NCBI GenBank assembly: GCA_016213245.1
Contig: JACRBC010000055.1
Location: 19,265-83,264, forward strand
Source: Candidatus Solibacter usitatus
Lineage (GTDB): Bacteria > Acidobacteriota > Terriglobia > Bryobacterales > Bryobacteraceae
Direction of reading: 5' to 3'
DNA length: 64,000 bases
Numbering within the stretch: position 1 is the first letter of the stretch; each line of letters opens with the position of its first letter. The position numbers and the translations under genes were made by a program. Shown here piece after piece: positions 20,235 through 30,576 of the stretch. Below the pieces are notes generated by a model. The model searched no databases. It saw only the letters and a program-made list of their open reading frames with translations, and had not been told where the DNA came from.

Positions 20235-21334
20235 GCATCGAGTACCTGCGCGAAGCTCTCTCCCTCGCCCGCCAGGGGCTCGGGCTGGTCTCGCCCAATC
20301 CGGCCGTCGGCGCCGTGCTGGTCGCCGGCAACGGTGACGTCGTCGGCCGTGGCTTCCATACCTGGGCCGGCGTCCGCCATGCCGAAGTCATCGCCCTGGA
20401 GCAGGCCGGCCCGCGCGCCAATGGCGCAACCCTCTACATCAACCTGGAGCCCTGCTGCCACCAGGGCCGCACCGGCCCCTGCACCGAGGCGCTGATCGAC
20501 GCCCGAGTCGCCAGAGTCGTCGTCATCACGGAGGATCCTGACCCGCGCGCCGCCGGCAATGGCCTGCGCCGCCTGCGCGAAACAGGCGTTGAAATCGTCG
20601 TCGATTCCACCCTCGCCGCCGAGGCCGAGGAGCTGAACCGGCCCTTCTTCCACTTCATGCGCACCGGCCTGCCGCTGGTGACGCTCAAGTCCGCCGTCAC
20701 CCTCGACGGCAAGATCGCCGCTCCGGAGGATAACTCCGGCTGGATTACGTCCGAGCGCGCCCGCGCGCACGTGCAGGAGCTGCGCCACCTCCACGACGCC
20801 ATCCTCACCGGCATCAACACCGTCCTCGCCGACGACTGCCAGCTCACCGACCGCAGCGGCCTCGAGCGCCCCCGCCCCTTGCTGCGCGTCGTGCTCGATT
20901 CGCTTCTGCGCCTGCCGCTGGACTCCCGCATGGTCGAGACCTGCAACCACGACGTCCTCGCCGTCTGTACCTCGGTCGCCCCGGCCTGGCGCCGCCAGGC
21001 GCTGGGAGCGCGCGGCGTCGAGGTGCTCGCCGCCGATGGCCCCGGCGGCCGCCCGGACATCCTCAAGGTGGTTCAGGAACTCGGCGCCCGCCAGTACCAG
21101 TCGCTCATGATCGAAGCCGGCAGCAAGGTGAACTGGACCGCCCTGGAGTCCGGCGCCGCCGACCGCATCTTCTTCTACTACGCCCCCAAGATCCTCGGCG
21201 GCATGCAGTCGCTGCCGGTGGCCGGCGGCCTCGGCCGCCGCCGCCGCTCGGACGCCATCCGCTTCACCGGTACCCGTCTGTACCCCATTCCGCCCGACGA
21301 GTTCGCCGTCGAAGCCTGGCTCAGGAAGGACTGA
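20231..21334 (+). CDS. ribD: Bifunctional diaminohydroxyphosphoribosylaminopyrimidine deaminase / 5-amino-6-(5-phosphoribosylamino)uracil reductase RibD
   Basis: PNPAVGAVLV, GVRHAEVIAL, INLEPCCHQGRTGPCTEALI; ATGA overlap with ftsY. Confidence 0.94.
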   Translation: MSIEYLREALSLARQGLGLVSPNPAVGAVLVAGNGDVVGRGFHTWAGVRHAEVIALEQAGPRANGATLYINLEPCCHQGRTGPCTEALIDARVARVVVITEDPDPRAAGNGLRRLRETGVEIVVDSTLAAEAEELNRPFFHFMRTGLPLVTLKSAVTLDGKIAAPEDNSGWITSERARAHVQELRHLHDAILTGINTVLADDCQLTDRSGLERPRPLLRVVLDSLLRLPLDSRMVETCNHDVLAVCTSVAPAWRRQALGARGVEVLAADGPGGRPDILKVVQELGARQYQSLMIEAGSKVNWTALESGAADRIFFYYAPKILGGMQSLPVAGGLGRRRRSDAIRFTGTRLYPIPPDEFAVEAWLRKD

Positions 21335-21337
21335 CTC

Positions 21338-21982
21338 ATGTTCACCGGCATCATCGAAGAGATCGGTACAGTGGCTTCGGTCGAGCCGCGCACGGCCGGC
21401 AGCCGGCTGCGCATCCGCGCGCCGCTGGTCTGCGGCGATCTGAGGGAAGGCGACAGCGTCTGCGTCAACGGCGTCTGCCTCACCGCCGTGGCTTTGGAAG
21501 CCTCCAGCTTCGCCGCCGACGCCGCCCCGGAAACGCTGGCGCGTTCCTCTCTGGGATCGCTGCGCCCCGGCGACCCCGTCAACCTCGAGCGCGCCCTGCT
21601 GGCCGCCTCCCGGCTCGGCGGCCACATCGTCCAGGGCCACGTCGACGGCGCCGGCGAGATCGTCTCCCTCGAACCGCTCGGCGACAACAACTGGTGGCTC
21701 CAGGTGCGCGTCCCGGCTGAGCTACAGCGTTATCTCGTCTTCAAGGGCTCCATCGCCATCGACGGCATCAGCCTCACCATCGCCCGCGTCGAAGGCGACA
21801 TCGTCGGCGTCACCATCATTCCCCACACCCGCGCCAACACCACCCTCCGCGCCAAAGGTCCCGGCGATCCCGTCAACCTCGAAACCGACGTGCTGGCCAA
21901 GTACGTGGAGAAGATGCTCTCGACGCTCGACCTCACAAGCCGCAAGCTGACCGTCGAAGGGATGCTCGAACAGGGCTTCTGA
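21338..21982 (+). CDS. ribE: Riboflavin synthase alpha chain
   Basis: MFTGIIEEIGTVAS; duplicated lumazine-binding repeats; GDSVCVNGVCLTAV, GGHIVQGHVDG, IAIDGISLTI. Confidence 0.94.
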   Translation: MFTGIIEEIGTVASVEPRTAGSRLRIRAPLVCGDLREGDSVCVNGVCLTAVALEASSFAADAAPETLARSSLGSLRPGDPVNLERALLAASRLGGHIVQGHVDGAGEIVSLEPLGDNNWWLQVRVPAELQRYLVFKGSIAIDGISLTIARVEGDIVGVTIIPHTRANTTLRAKGPGDPVNLETDVLAKYVEKMLSTLDLTSRKLTVEGMLEQGF

Positions 21983-21983
21983 G

Positions 21984-22006
21984 CCGCGAGCGGTAGCGAG
22001 CGGGTT
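21984..22006. repeat. Short direct repeat GCGAGCGG-TA-GCGAGCGG between convergent genes
   Basis: gccgcgagcggtagcgagcggg immediately after the ribE stop codon. Confidence 0.45.
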
Positions 22007-22019
22007 CGCCCGTCTCCCC

Positions 22020-24593
22020 CTACACCCCCCGCGGCGGGTGCCCTTTCTCGCCTGAGTAACGCCGCAGCGCCGGGCGCTTCCCCTCCGGCGCCAGCGGCGC
22101 CCAGTCCAGCAGCGCCTTGGCTTGCGCCACCCGGCCGGCCGTCTGGAATCGTAGCGTCACGATCTCCTGCGGCCGCACCGCGAACCGGTAGTTCGGCCCT
22201 TTGCCCAGCGCCCGCCGGTTGCCCCCCACCATGTCGGTGAGCGCGGCATCCTTGTGCGGCAGCCGCATCCGCACCTCCGCTTCGCCCTTCACCCCCAGGC
22301 ACTCCACCAGCCGCACTTCAACGAACTCCCCGTCGCGCCGCATCGACTCCACCAGCACGTTTGCGCTCGTCTCCAGGAACGACCACGTCCGCCCGCCGCC
22401 CCCGCTCAGCGCATAGGGCTGCGTGTTGTACTCGGCCGCCATGTGCGGCACGCGCGCGCCGGCCCACTCGCCTTCGTGCGCCACAATGGCGTATTCCAGC
22501 ACGTGCCGCCCTTTGCCCGACAGCCACGAGTTCGGATAACCGTAGTACTTCTCCGTGGCGTTGAGCAGGAAGATCACCGGCGTCCGTCCGGTCAGCTCGC
22601 GCCCGGACAACCCGCGGTCCAGTATCGCCAGCCCGCCCCCGCCATGCAGCGCGTAATGGCTCCAGCCCACCGCCGGGGTGATGCCCTTGTTGAATCCCGG
22701 CATCTCCTCCGTCGGCTCCGGCCACGCGCTGTGCGTGAAGCCGTATGGGACCGCCCGGCGGACCTCGGCGACATCGCCGGGCAACGGAAACTCGGCCACC
22801 ACCACCGTGCGGTCCGGAATGTCATTGAGAGTTGTCTCGAAGTCGATGCGCGGCGAGTCGTGGTAAAACCGCATCGCTCTCCTGCACGCCCCTCCGCCGA
22901 AAAACGTCCCGTCCACCACCACCGTGGTGGCCAGCGCACCCCGTGTGGTGCTGATCCGCGGCGCCGAATCCGACGACGTGCCCAGCCTGATGCGCTGCGC
23001 CCGCCCCAGCATGTGGTCCCCCGGGTCGGCCGCCTGCTTCTCCGGCCGTTCGGCCACCAGCACGTTCGCCGCCCCGCCCAGCATCTCTTTTCCCGAAGGC
23101 TTCAGGCACAGGCTCAGCAGCGCCCCGGTTCGCTCACTCACATGCGCCGTGTAGTACCGGTTCTCGATCCGCATCGGCAGCGCGATCGCTTGAGGCGCCG
23201 GCGCCGCCTGCGTCGCGCGTGGCGACACCGTCACCGACACCGGCCCCAGCGCAGGCCGGCACAACACGCGGTCGCTCCCCAGCGCTTCGCATGCGACACC
23301 CGCCGGAACAGAGGCGGCCGGAAGCACCACCGGATCCTCTCTCCGCCAGTTCAACGGGTTGAACAGCACCGCGGAGGAGCCCTTGCCCGCCAGCGCGCGG
23401 CCCGCCTCCTCCAGCGCCTTGCCGCTCCCGGCCTCCACACTGCGGAACCGGTCGGCCACGTCCCATGACTCGCCGTGCTCGAACACCATCCCGCCCGCGG
23501 CGCCCCAGAGCGTGTTGCGGTCCATGTTCAGGAACATCTGTAGCCACGCCTGATGCAGATCCTCCACCGGGTAGGCGTGCCGCCCCGCCAGGCTCGCCGC
23601 CGCGGCCAGCGATTCGGCCGCCAGCAGTTGGCGCTCGCACCGCCGGAACCACGTCTTCACCCGCGGGCACTCGATCCAGAAGGAGAGAAAGAAGAACCCC
23701 GTCCCACCGCGCATCACCGGCAGCTTCCACCGGCCCGCCTTCAGCCCCGGCGCCACCTCGTCGAAGTACTTCGACAACGTCGTGAAGCACACCTCCGATT
23801 GCGGATCGTGCCGCCGCCATTCCTCGGCGAACGCCCGCGGATAGTCCGGCCGCAGCGGCGCCAGGTTGTAGTCGCCATTGCCGCCCAGCGCCAGCACCGG
23901 AGCGCCTTCCGGCGTCGTCTTCTGTTTCACCGCGAACTCACGCTTCAACTCCTCCACCTGCTTGGCGTCCAGCGGCCCCTTGGCCGAGAAGATCGGCCGC
24001 GCGTCGGAATAGTGGCCCGGAGAGATCGCCGGCACGCGCGTTCCGTCCGGCGAGTCGAACCAGTGCAACGCCGAGCCGGTCGTGTTGCCCCGCGTGTACA
24101 CCAGCGCCTCCAGCCCCAACCCGGCCGTAATCTGCGCCATCTGCGGGTGCGTGCCGCACACGTCGATGCACCATGCAAACCGCGGCCTCACGCCGAATAC
24201 CTCCTGCTGCCACCGCAGCCCCTCCACGCCCAGCCGCACCAGCGCCTCGCCGCCGGATAGGTTGATCGTGGACTCCAGGAAGAAGCCGTTCACCAGCTCC
24301 ACGCGCCCCGCGCCGATCGCCCGCTTCAGCTCCGCCGCGCGCTCCGGCCTGAAGCCCAGCATGGCGATCATGTTGTTGCACTCCGACAGTACGAAGGCGT
24401 ACTCCGGATCGTCGCGCACGCGGTCCAGGTGGTCGAAGTAGGTGTTGGCGCAATAGACCCGCTCCATCGAGAAGTTGGTCAGCCAGCCGCAGCTCGCCGG
24501 GTGGAAATTGGGGACCACGAAGACCCGCCTTTTCGGCCCCTGCGCCGCCGCCGCCGCGGCAAGGAACGACCTTCGCGTCACTGGTCTGCTCAT
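22020..24593 (-). CDS. Glycoside hydrolase family 38 (alpha-mannosidase-like), Tat-type signal
   Basis: MSRPVTRRSFLAAAAAA; N-terminal VVPNFHPASCGWLTNF...; APEFAWCIDVCG-like region (RFAWCIDVCGTHPQMAQI); large C-terminal beta domain. Confidence 0.7.
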   Translation of the reverse strand: MSRPVTRRSFLAAAAAAQGPKRRVFVVPNFHPASCGWLTNFSMERVYCANTYFDHLDRVRDDPEYAFVLSECNNMIAMLGFRPERAAELKRAIGAGRVELVNGFFLESTINLSGGEALVRLGVEGLRWQQEVFGVRPRFAWCIDVCGTHPQMAQITAGLGLEALVYTRGNTTGSALHWFDSPDGTRVPAISPGHYSDARPIFSAKGPLDAKQVEELKREFAVKQKTTPEGAPVLALGGNGDYNLAPLRPDYPRAFAEEWRRHDPQSEVCFTTLSKYFDEVAPGLKAGRWKLPVMRGGTGFFFLSFWIECPRVKTWFRRCERQLLAAESLAAAASLAGRHAYPVEDLHQAWLQMFLNMDRNTLWGAAGGMVFEHGESWDVADRFRSVEAGSGKALEEAGRALAGKGSSAVLFNPLNWRREDPVVLPAASVPAGVACEALGSDRVLCRPALGPVSVTVSPRATQAAPAPQAIALPMRIENRYYTAHVSERTGALLSLCLKPSGKEMLGGAANVLVAERPEKQAADPGDHMLGRAQRIRLGTSSDSAPRISTTRGALATTVVVDGTFFGGGACRRAMRFYHDSPRIDFETTLNDIPDRTVVVAEFPLPGDVAEVRRAVPYGFTHSAWPEPTEEMPGFNKGITPAVGWSHYALHGGGGLAILDRGLSGRELTGRTPVIFLLNATEKYYGYPNSWLSGKGRHVLEYAIVAHEGEWAGARVPHMAAEYNTQPYALSGGGGRTWSFLETSANVLVESMRRDGEFVEVRLVECLGVKGEAEVRMRLPHKDAALTDMVGGNRRALGKGPNYRFAVRPQEIVTLRFQTAGRVAQAKALLDWAPLAPEGKRPALRRYSGEKGHPPRGV

Positions 24594-26851
24594 TTGGCGC
24601 CTCCTGGTCTCCACGTCGTGACCTCCGCCGGCAGCGGCGGCAAGCCCTGCCGCGCGCGCCGCGTTGCGCCGGTCTGAACGCCCGCTTCGTTCGCCACCAC
24701 GCTGCACATTCGTTTGGACGAGGCCAGTACCCGCCCGCCGTACTCCAGCCGGGTGCCGTCGCCCATGACATAGCCGAGGATGCGCCCGTCCGGCGCCCTT
24801 CGGACCATCGCCAGCAATGCGTCCGTCTTCAGCGGGCCGGCCGCCAGCAACTGTCCACCTTCATCGGGAACCTCCTCCGGCTGCCAGGCGATCAGGTCGC
24901 TGAAGCCCGGGCCCTCCACCACTATACTGGCCGCTCCCAGGCCGCCAGTCACCCGCGGACCCCGGCTCAGCCGCGGCAGCGGCTCGCCCACGCGCGAGGC
25001 CGCCGCCAGCGCGACGTAGCGCGCCCGCACGCCGCGCCGGTTCACCCGCAGCAGGCCCAGCTCATGCTTCGCCGCCCGGCCCTCCCCGCGTACCACCCGG
25101 AAATCGTGCTCCGGCGCGGCCGGCTCGTCGAAGGCGATCCGGCACACCGCCCGCTCGCCTTGCACTTCGAACGGCTCGCCGTACGTCCCCGCGCCGGAGA
25201 TCCTCTTTGCCGCCGTGTACCACTGCCAGTGATAGTCGTGCTCGCTGCCGTCTTTCTGAATGTCGTCGGCGACGACGACATACGGCGCCAGACCCTGCTT
25301 CACAAACAACGCCGTCCGGTCAGCCCTCTCCGCCGGCGCGGATCCGCGCACGCTACGGTCCGCGTACGACAGCCGCGCGTCCCCGCGCGCATAATCGGCC
25401 AACTGGCCGGCCGCCACCCCGGTCATGAAGCCCAGAATCGAGCCGTCGTCGCCCGCTGAGGGCCGGTCCTCAGCCGGCATCCCGCCTTCATCCACAATCA
25501 CCATGTTGTGTTCGATGTCCGCCCCGTGGTGCCGGTGCGAGTAGGGATAGACGTTGGCGTGCGTCGCAAACTGTTCGCCAAACGCCGTGAACAGAAAGCT
25601 GTTCATGTCGTAGTGCGTGTGGTTGGCGTCGTCGTGCCTCGTCGTGAACGCGAACCAGTGCGCCTGCTCGTCGTCCCAGCCGCTCCGCCCGAAAACGTAA
25701 CCCGCGCGGTTGGCGTCCACCTCGAAATAGGACGACGGCGGCAGCCCCAGCGCCCCCGGCGACTCCGCCTTCAATCCTTCCGGGTAGTTCAGGAACACCC
25801 ACAGCGGGTTGATCCGGTCCAGGTCGGCGTACTTGAGAAACGTCCATAGCCCGGCGGCGTCCTGCAACTCCCCAATGCCCCGCAGGTAGATCGGCTGGAA
25901 GACCCGCCGCCCATACTCCGTGTTGTCCCCGGCCGGCCCGCAGCCTCCCTGCGGCATCCATTGGTGGCGCAGGTAGTGCATCGCGTTCACCGCGCCGCTG
26001 GAACCGATGATGTCTTCCCCTCCCAGCCGCCGCACCGCCTCGGCGAACAGCGTCGGGTTCTGGTGATAGTGGGCGTAGCCGGGCCCCTCGTTGCAGATGC
26101 CGTTGGCCCGCCACGTCAGCGGGAAGTAGTTGTCCCGGATCTTCCGGAAACACTCGGCCTGCCACCGCGCGTACTCCGCGTGATTGGACTCCCCCCGCGT
26201 CGCCGCCAGCAGAATCCCCTGCGCCCCCACCGGAATCGCCCCGCAGTTGTACGCCGCGTCCCTCCACCACCAGCTCTCGGTATGCGCGAAAAGCGCGGCG
26301 TTCCACATCTCCAGCCGTCCCAGCACCCGGCGCCGTTGCTCCTCCGCCATCATCGGGTACAGCCAGTCCCAGGCATAGGCGAACGCCTTCGGCCAGTGTT
26401 CCGTCGCAAAGAAGTCGCCGTCCACCACGCGGTGGAACTCGGCCGCGTCCCAACGCGCCGCCGTCTGCTCGAACAACTCCACCGCCTTGCGCCCCACTTC
26501 CCGGTCGCCCTCCACCTGGTAGACCAGCGCCATCGCCTGGAGCTGTTCAGCCAGCCGCTTGCCCTCCTGCCCCACCGCCTGTTTCACCGTCAGATCAGCC
26601 GTGTATGGCGCCGCCGCCAGTTTCTTGACTCGGACCCACGCCTCCCCAGCCATCCCCCCGCCGGCGGCCCGCTTCCGCAGAGCCGGCAACTCCCCCGCGC
26701 TGAATACGATCCCCGGGTGCGTCCCCGGCCGCACCACCACGTATGTCCGCTTCGGTTCTCCAGCGCCCGTCTGCAACCCCAACCCCAGCGCCGCCACCAT
26801 CACAAACCCGCCAAAAACCAACCTCTTCAATCCGCGTTCATCTGAGTTCAT
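24590..26851 (-). CDS. Heparinase II/III family protein (secreted polysaccharide lyase-like)
   Basis: Signal-like N-terminus; toroid-like helical region; YVFGRSGWDDEQAHWFAFTTRHDDANHTHYDMNSFLFTAFGE typical of heparinase II/III C-terminal domain. Confidence 0.8.
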   Translation of the reverse strand: MNSDERGLKRLVFGGFVMVAALGLGLQTGAGEPKRTYVVVRPGTHPGIVFSAGELPALRKRAAGGGMAGEAWVRVKKLAAAPYTADLTVKQAVGQEGKRLAEQLQAMALVYQVEGDREVGRKAVELFEQTAARWDAAEFHRVVDGDFFATEHWPKAFAYAWDWLYPMMAEEQRRRVLGRLEMWNAALFAHTESWWWRDAAYNCGAIPVGAQGILLAATRGESNHAEYARWQAECFRKIRDNYFPLTWRANGICNEGPGYAHYHQNPTLFAEAVRRLGGEDIIGSSGAVNAMHYLRHQWMPQGGCGPAGDNTEYGRRVFQPIYLRGIGELQDAAGLWTFLKYADLDRINPLWVFLNYPEGLKAESPGALGLPPSSYFEVDANRAGYVFGRSGWDDEQAHWFAFTTRHDDANHTHYDMNSFLFTAFGEQFATHANVYPYSHRHHGADIEHNMVIVDEGGMPAEDRPSAGDDGSILGFMTGVAAGQLADYARGDARLSYADRSVRGSAPAERADRTALFVKQGLAPYVVVADDIQKDGSEHDYHWQWYTAAKRISGAGTYGEPFEVQGERAVCRIAFDEPAAPEHDFRVVRGEGRAAKHELGLLRVNRRGVRARYVALAAASRVGEPLPRLSRGPRVTGGLGAASIVVEGPGFSDLIAWQPEEVPDEGGQLLAAGPLKTDALLAMVRRAPDGRILGYVMGDGTRLEYGGRVLASSKRMCSVVANEAGVQTGATRRARQGLPPLPAEVTTWRPGGAK

Positions 26852-28400
26852 CTGCGGCCATTCTCCCGCCCAGCCCCGCCAGCCGGTTCAGCCCGTCCAC
26901 GTAAGCCTTGGCGCTCGCCTCGATCACGTCGGTGGAGGCGCCGCGGCCTGTCACCCTGCGGCCCCCGGACTCCAGGTGGACCGTCACCTCGCCCAGCGCC
27001 TCCGTCCCGCTGGTGACCGCCCGGATGTCGTACTTCACCAGCTTCGCCTGCCGCCGCGCCACCGCCTCGATCGCCTTGTACACCGCGTCCACCGGGCCGT
27101 CGCCCGTGGCCGCGCTCTCCCGCATCTCGTCCCCCACCTTCAGCCGCACCGTGGCCGTCGGAATGGCCGACGTGCCGCTGTAGAAATGCAGATAGTCGAG
27201 ATGGTACACCTCCGGCTCGGAATGCAGTTCGTCATTGAGTATCGCCGCCAGGTCCTCGTCGAAGACCTCCTGCTTCTTGTCCGCCACAATCAGAAAACGC
27301 TGGTAGGTCTGATCCAGTTCCTCCTGCGTCAACGCGTAGCCGAGCTTCTCCAGCCGGTCGCGCAGCCCGGCCCGGCCCGTGCGCGCCGTCAGCACAACAT
27401 GGCTCTGCTCGAAACCGACGTCTTCCGGCCGCATGATCTCGTACGTCTCGCGGTTCTTCAAAACCCCGTCCACGTGGATGCCCGAGCTGTGCGCGAAGGC
27501 GTTCGCGCCGACAATCGCCTTGTTGCCCGGCACCGCCATCCCCAGCATGTCCGATACCAGCCGGCTGGTGCGGCTGAACTCGCGCGTGTGGATCCCCGTG
27601 TGCACCCCGAAATAGTCCGCCCGCGTGCGGAGCGCCATTACCACTTCTTCCAGCGCCGCGTTGCCCGCCCGCTCGCCGATCCCGTTGATCGTGCCCTCCA
27701 CCTGCCGCGCCCCGTTCACCACCCCGGCCAGCGCATTGGAGACCGCCATGCCCAGGTCATTGTGGCAGTGCACGCTGATGGTGGCGCGCCCGATGTTGGA
27801 GACGTGCTCCCGAATGCCGCGGATCAGCGCGCCGTACTGCTCCGGCACCGCGTAGCCCGTCGTGTCCGGAATGTTCACCACGCTCGCGCCCGCCTCGATC
27901 GCCGCCGTCAGCATCTCGTACAGATAGGCCGGCTCGGCCCGGCCGGCGTCCTCGGCGTAAAACTCAACCTCATCCACATGCGACCGCGCCAGCCGCACCG
28001 CCTCCACGGCCATCTCAATCATCCGCGCCTTCTTCTCTTCCACCGTTCTGCCGTACTTGACATCGCCGAACTTCCCCAGAATGTGAATCGCGGAGACGCC
28101 GATCCCCGTGTGGATGCGCGGGCGGCGCGCCTTGGCCAGCGCCCTGCCGCAGGCCTCGATGTCGCTCGCCACCGCCCGCGATAGCGCGCACACCACCGGC
28201 CCGTCCATCTCCTCCGCAATCGCCTCCACCGCCGCGAAATCCTCCGGCGATGAGTTCGGATACCCCGCCTCAATCACGTCCACGCCCAGCCGCGCGAGCT
28301 GCCTCGCGATCGTCAGCTTCTCGCGCCGCCCCAGCCGCGTCCCCGCCGCCTGCTCGCCGTCTCGCAACGTCGTGTCGAAAATCGCTACTTTGTCTGACAT
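26838..28400 (-). CDS. leuA: 2-isopropylmalate synthase
   Basis: [64 protein letters not shown]-terminal LeuA regulatory domain. Confidence 0.93.
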   Translation of the reverse strand: MSDKVAIFDTTLRDGEQAAGTRLGRREKLTIARQLARLGVDVIEAGYPNSSPEDFAAVEAIAEEMDGPVVCALSRAVASDIEACGRALAKARRPRIHTGIGVSAIHILGKFGDVKYGRTVEEKKARMIEMAVEAVRLARSHVDEVEFYAEDAGRAEPAYLYEMLTAAIEAGASVVNIPDTTGYAVPEQYGALIRGIREHVSNIGRATISVHCHNDLGMAVSNALAGVVNGARQVEGTINGIGERAGNAALEEVVMALRTRADYFGVHTGIHTREFSRTSRLVSDMLGMAVPGNKAIVGANAFAHSSGIHVDGVLKNRETYEIMRPEDVGFEQSHVVLTARTGRAGLRDRLEKLGYALTQEELDQTYQRFLIVADKKQEVFDEDLAAILNDELHSEPEVYHLDYLHFYSGTSAIPTATVRLKVGDEMRESAATGDGPVDAVYKAIEAVARRQAKLVKYDIRAVTSGTEALGEVTVHLESGGRRVTGRGASTDVIEASAKAYVDGLNRLAGLGGRMAADELR

Positions 28401-28830
28401 TGTGCCTGCCGCCATTCACTCACAAAAGTACCGCATGTGGCCTCCGTGCGCCGTGCCCCTCCGGCTCGCGCCCGCCTCCTATCCGCCGGGCGCCCCGGTC
28501 TCTTCATCGACGAACCCGGCGTCGCCCAACCCGGCGATGATGGAGTCGTCCAACACCTGGCCGCTGTCGCCAAAACCACGGGTGCCGGCAACTTCCACCC
28601 GTGGACCATCGCGCCCGCGGCTCTCTCCTGCGCCACATACGAAGCGTGCCTGAAGCGAACGTGAGTTCGCCTGCGCCAGGTGGACCAGTGGATGGCCCTG
28701 ATCGGCGGCGTCTTCCGGGCCGTCGTCGGCCCGCCGCCGGTCGCCTCAGGGCTCTCACGAAGGGTCTCCCAGCCAGTTGTCACTTTCTTGCCTTCCTTCA
28801 CGCTTCAGAAGGTAGAGAGGAGAATCAACC

Positions 28831-29166
28831 ATGGCCAAGAAAAAAGCGCCGCTTAACGAATCCGGCAAGGGAGCGCCGGCTGCGAAAAAACCAGGCCCGC
28901 GGAAGGCGCAATTGTGGAATCGGACCGTGGCCCGCGAGATCGCCCTCGACCAGACAATGGTTGCCGATGCGGACCTGGACGACAAACTCGGCGGCCAACG
29001 GGTGGCCCTTTTCTCACAAGATGCGCGCGACTTGTACCGCCAACGCTGCGTCGACGAGGCGGGACGCCGGGGCCATGCCGTCGTCAACCCGGATGCGATC
29101 CCTGCCGACGCCGACACCACTGTGAAGGAGGTGGGCGATGCCCTGTTTGACAATGCGAGGCCGTAG
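28831..29166 (+). CDS. Hypothetical protein (111 aa, Lys-rich N-terminus)
   Basis: Continuous ORF preceded by gagagg-type ribosome binding site; no recognised family. Confidence 0.6.
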   Translation: MAKKKAPLNESGKGAPAAKKPGPRKAQLWNRTVAREIALDQTMVADADLDDKLGGQRVALFSQDARDLYRQRCVDEAGRRGHAVVNPDAIPADADTTVKEVGDALFDNARP

Positions 29167-30403
29167 GCTCGCGTCGGTCGCACTGGTTGTCCTGCCAGCC
29201 TTGCTGTACGCGGCAGACCCGGTCCAGTTCCTCGACGCGAGGATTGACTTGGACCGGCGGCAGATCACGGTGGCTTCATCTTCCAATCGCGAGGACTTCT
29301 TGGCAGCGGCTGAGGCGTTAAGTGAAGCGGCAAACTGGAAGCTGCAACTCGACACAAAACCGCTTGGTGTCCGCAATGCCAGCGTCAACGCCAGGGCCCG
29401 CACCGTCACAATTGAGTATGATCCGCGGCTCCTGCCATTTGAAGAAGCGGCGGACATCGACACCGGCGCGCTGTCGGTCCTTTATGTGCCGCTCACCGTC
29501 AAACTAGCGATACCGGCTGGCAAGTCCGCGCCGGCTCCTCCAGCGCTTCAGAATCCGTTGGCGCGCTGCTTCTCTTACAAGCTCACGGGCGAGAAAAAGA
29601 AAGCCGACATCGACATTACGGCCGGGTGGCAAGTTGGAGAAAATGTCAAGCCGCTCTACTTTTGGAGCGTCAAGGCTGGATGCCCGTCACCCTTGGGCGC
29701 CGGTGCGAAGTATGGCAAACTCGGTCCCACGTTCTCGGCGGAGGCAAGCCAGCAGCAGAACGCCGACCCCGATTCCATGAAGGCCGCGATCGCTTATCGC
29801 AAGGATCTGCCCATCGGAAACAGACGCGATGGCTGGCAGTTCAATGCAGACCTGCTGAGCTACGAGTTCGAACGGAAAATAGCCAAAGAGCCCGTGCTCA
29901 GTGATGCGGGCAGGCCGGTGCTGCGCAAGTACATCGACAAGAACTCCAATCTGACGTGGACGAGTAATGCGAAGTATGTGAACCCGTGGAAGCGGATGAA
30001 CTGGACTCTGGGGCTGGCGGGATTCGAGTCCGGCCGTGCCGTGAGCCGGACCGTCAAGTCCACTTCGAGCGATCGGGAGGAGCAGGGCGTTGCCCGCCTC
30101 CTCTTTGATCTGGACCTGCAGAAACCGCTGTTCCGTCAAGGCAGGCCGGTGCTGGAACTGCACGGCTACCATTCCTTGCGTCTGCCGTTCCGGCAGGAGC
30201 CGTTTCAGCGGGTAGGCGAAAACGGCGGGGAAATGTACCTCACCAACAAGCCGCGTCATTGGACCCTGATCGAGGCGAGCTGGCTCATCACCAAAGGCGC
30301 CAAGATCGGCTTCCAATACAAGCGCGGCTCGTTGCCACCGAGTTTTGAATTCGTCGACCATCAATTGACGGTAGGGCTCAACCTGCTGTTGAAGCGCAGG
30401 TAG
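29138..30403 (+). CDS. Hypothetical exported protein, possible outer-membrane beta-barrel
   Basis: Signal peptide (MRGRRLASVALVVLPALLYAADP); alternating beta-type C-terminal strands (ASWLITKGAKIGFQYKRGSLPPSFEFVDHQLTVGLNLLLKRR). Confidence 0.6.
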   Translation: MPCLTMRGRRLASVALVVLPALLYAADPVQFLDARIDLDRRQITVASSSNREDFLAAAEALSEAANWKLQLDTKPLGVRNASVNARARTVTIEYDPRLLPFEEAADIDTGALSVLYVPLTVKLAIPAGKSAPAPPALQNPLARCFSYKLTGEKKKADIDITAGWQVGENVKPLYFWSVKAGCPSPLGAGAKYGKLGPTFSAEASQQQNADPDSMKAAIAYRKDLPIGNRRDGWQFNADLLSYEFERKIAKEPVLSDAGRPVLRKYIDKNSNLTWTSNAKYVNPWKRMNWTLGLAGFESGRAVSRTVKSTSSDREEQGVARLLFDLDLQKPLFRQGRPVLELHGYHSLRLPFRQEPFQRVGENGGEMYLTNKPRHWTLIEASWLITKGAKIGFQYKRGSLPPSFEFVDHQLTVGLNLLLKRR

Positions 30404-30576
30404 AGCCCAACCAGCCCGGGAGACTCCGCTGGATGGATCCGTCGCCCAGTTCGCCGGTGTCTCCCTCCTCGCGTCCCCCGGCGCCCAGCCGTAGCCCTCC
30501 CTGCCACTGCCAAAGCTCGGAAGTGTATTCACGCGGGGCAGCCGCACGGCTCGCCCCGCCTTCTCATCCGCCCGCC

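Noticed and set aside
26559-28184. 541-aa plus-strand ORF opposite leuA
   Set aside because: Arg/His/Pro-rich shadow ORF; leuA is unequivocal on the other strand.
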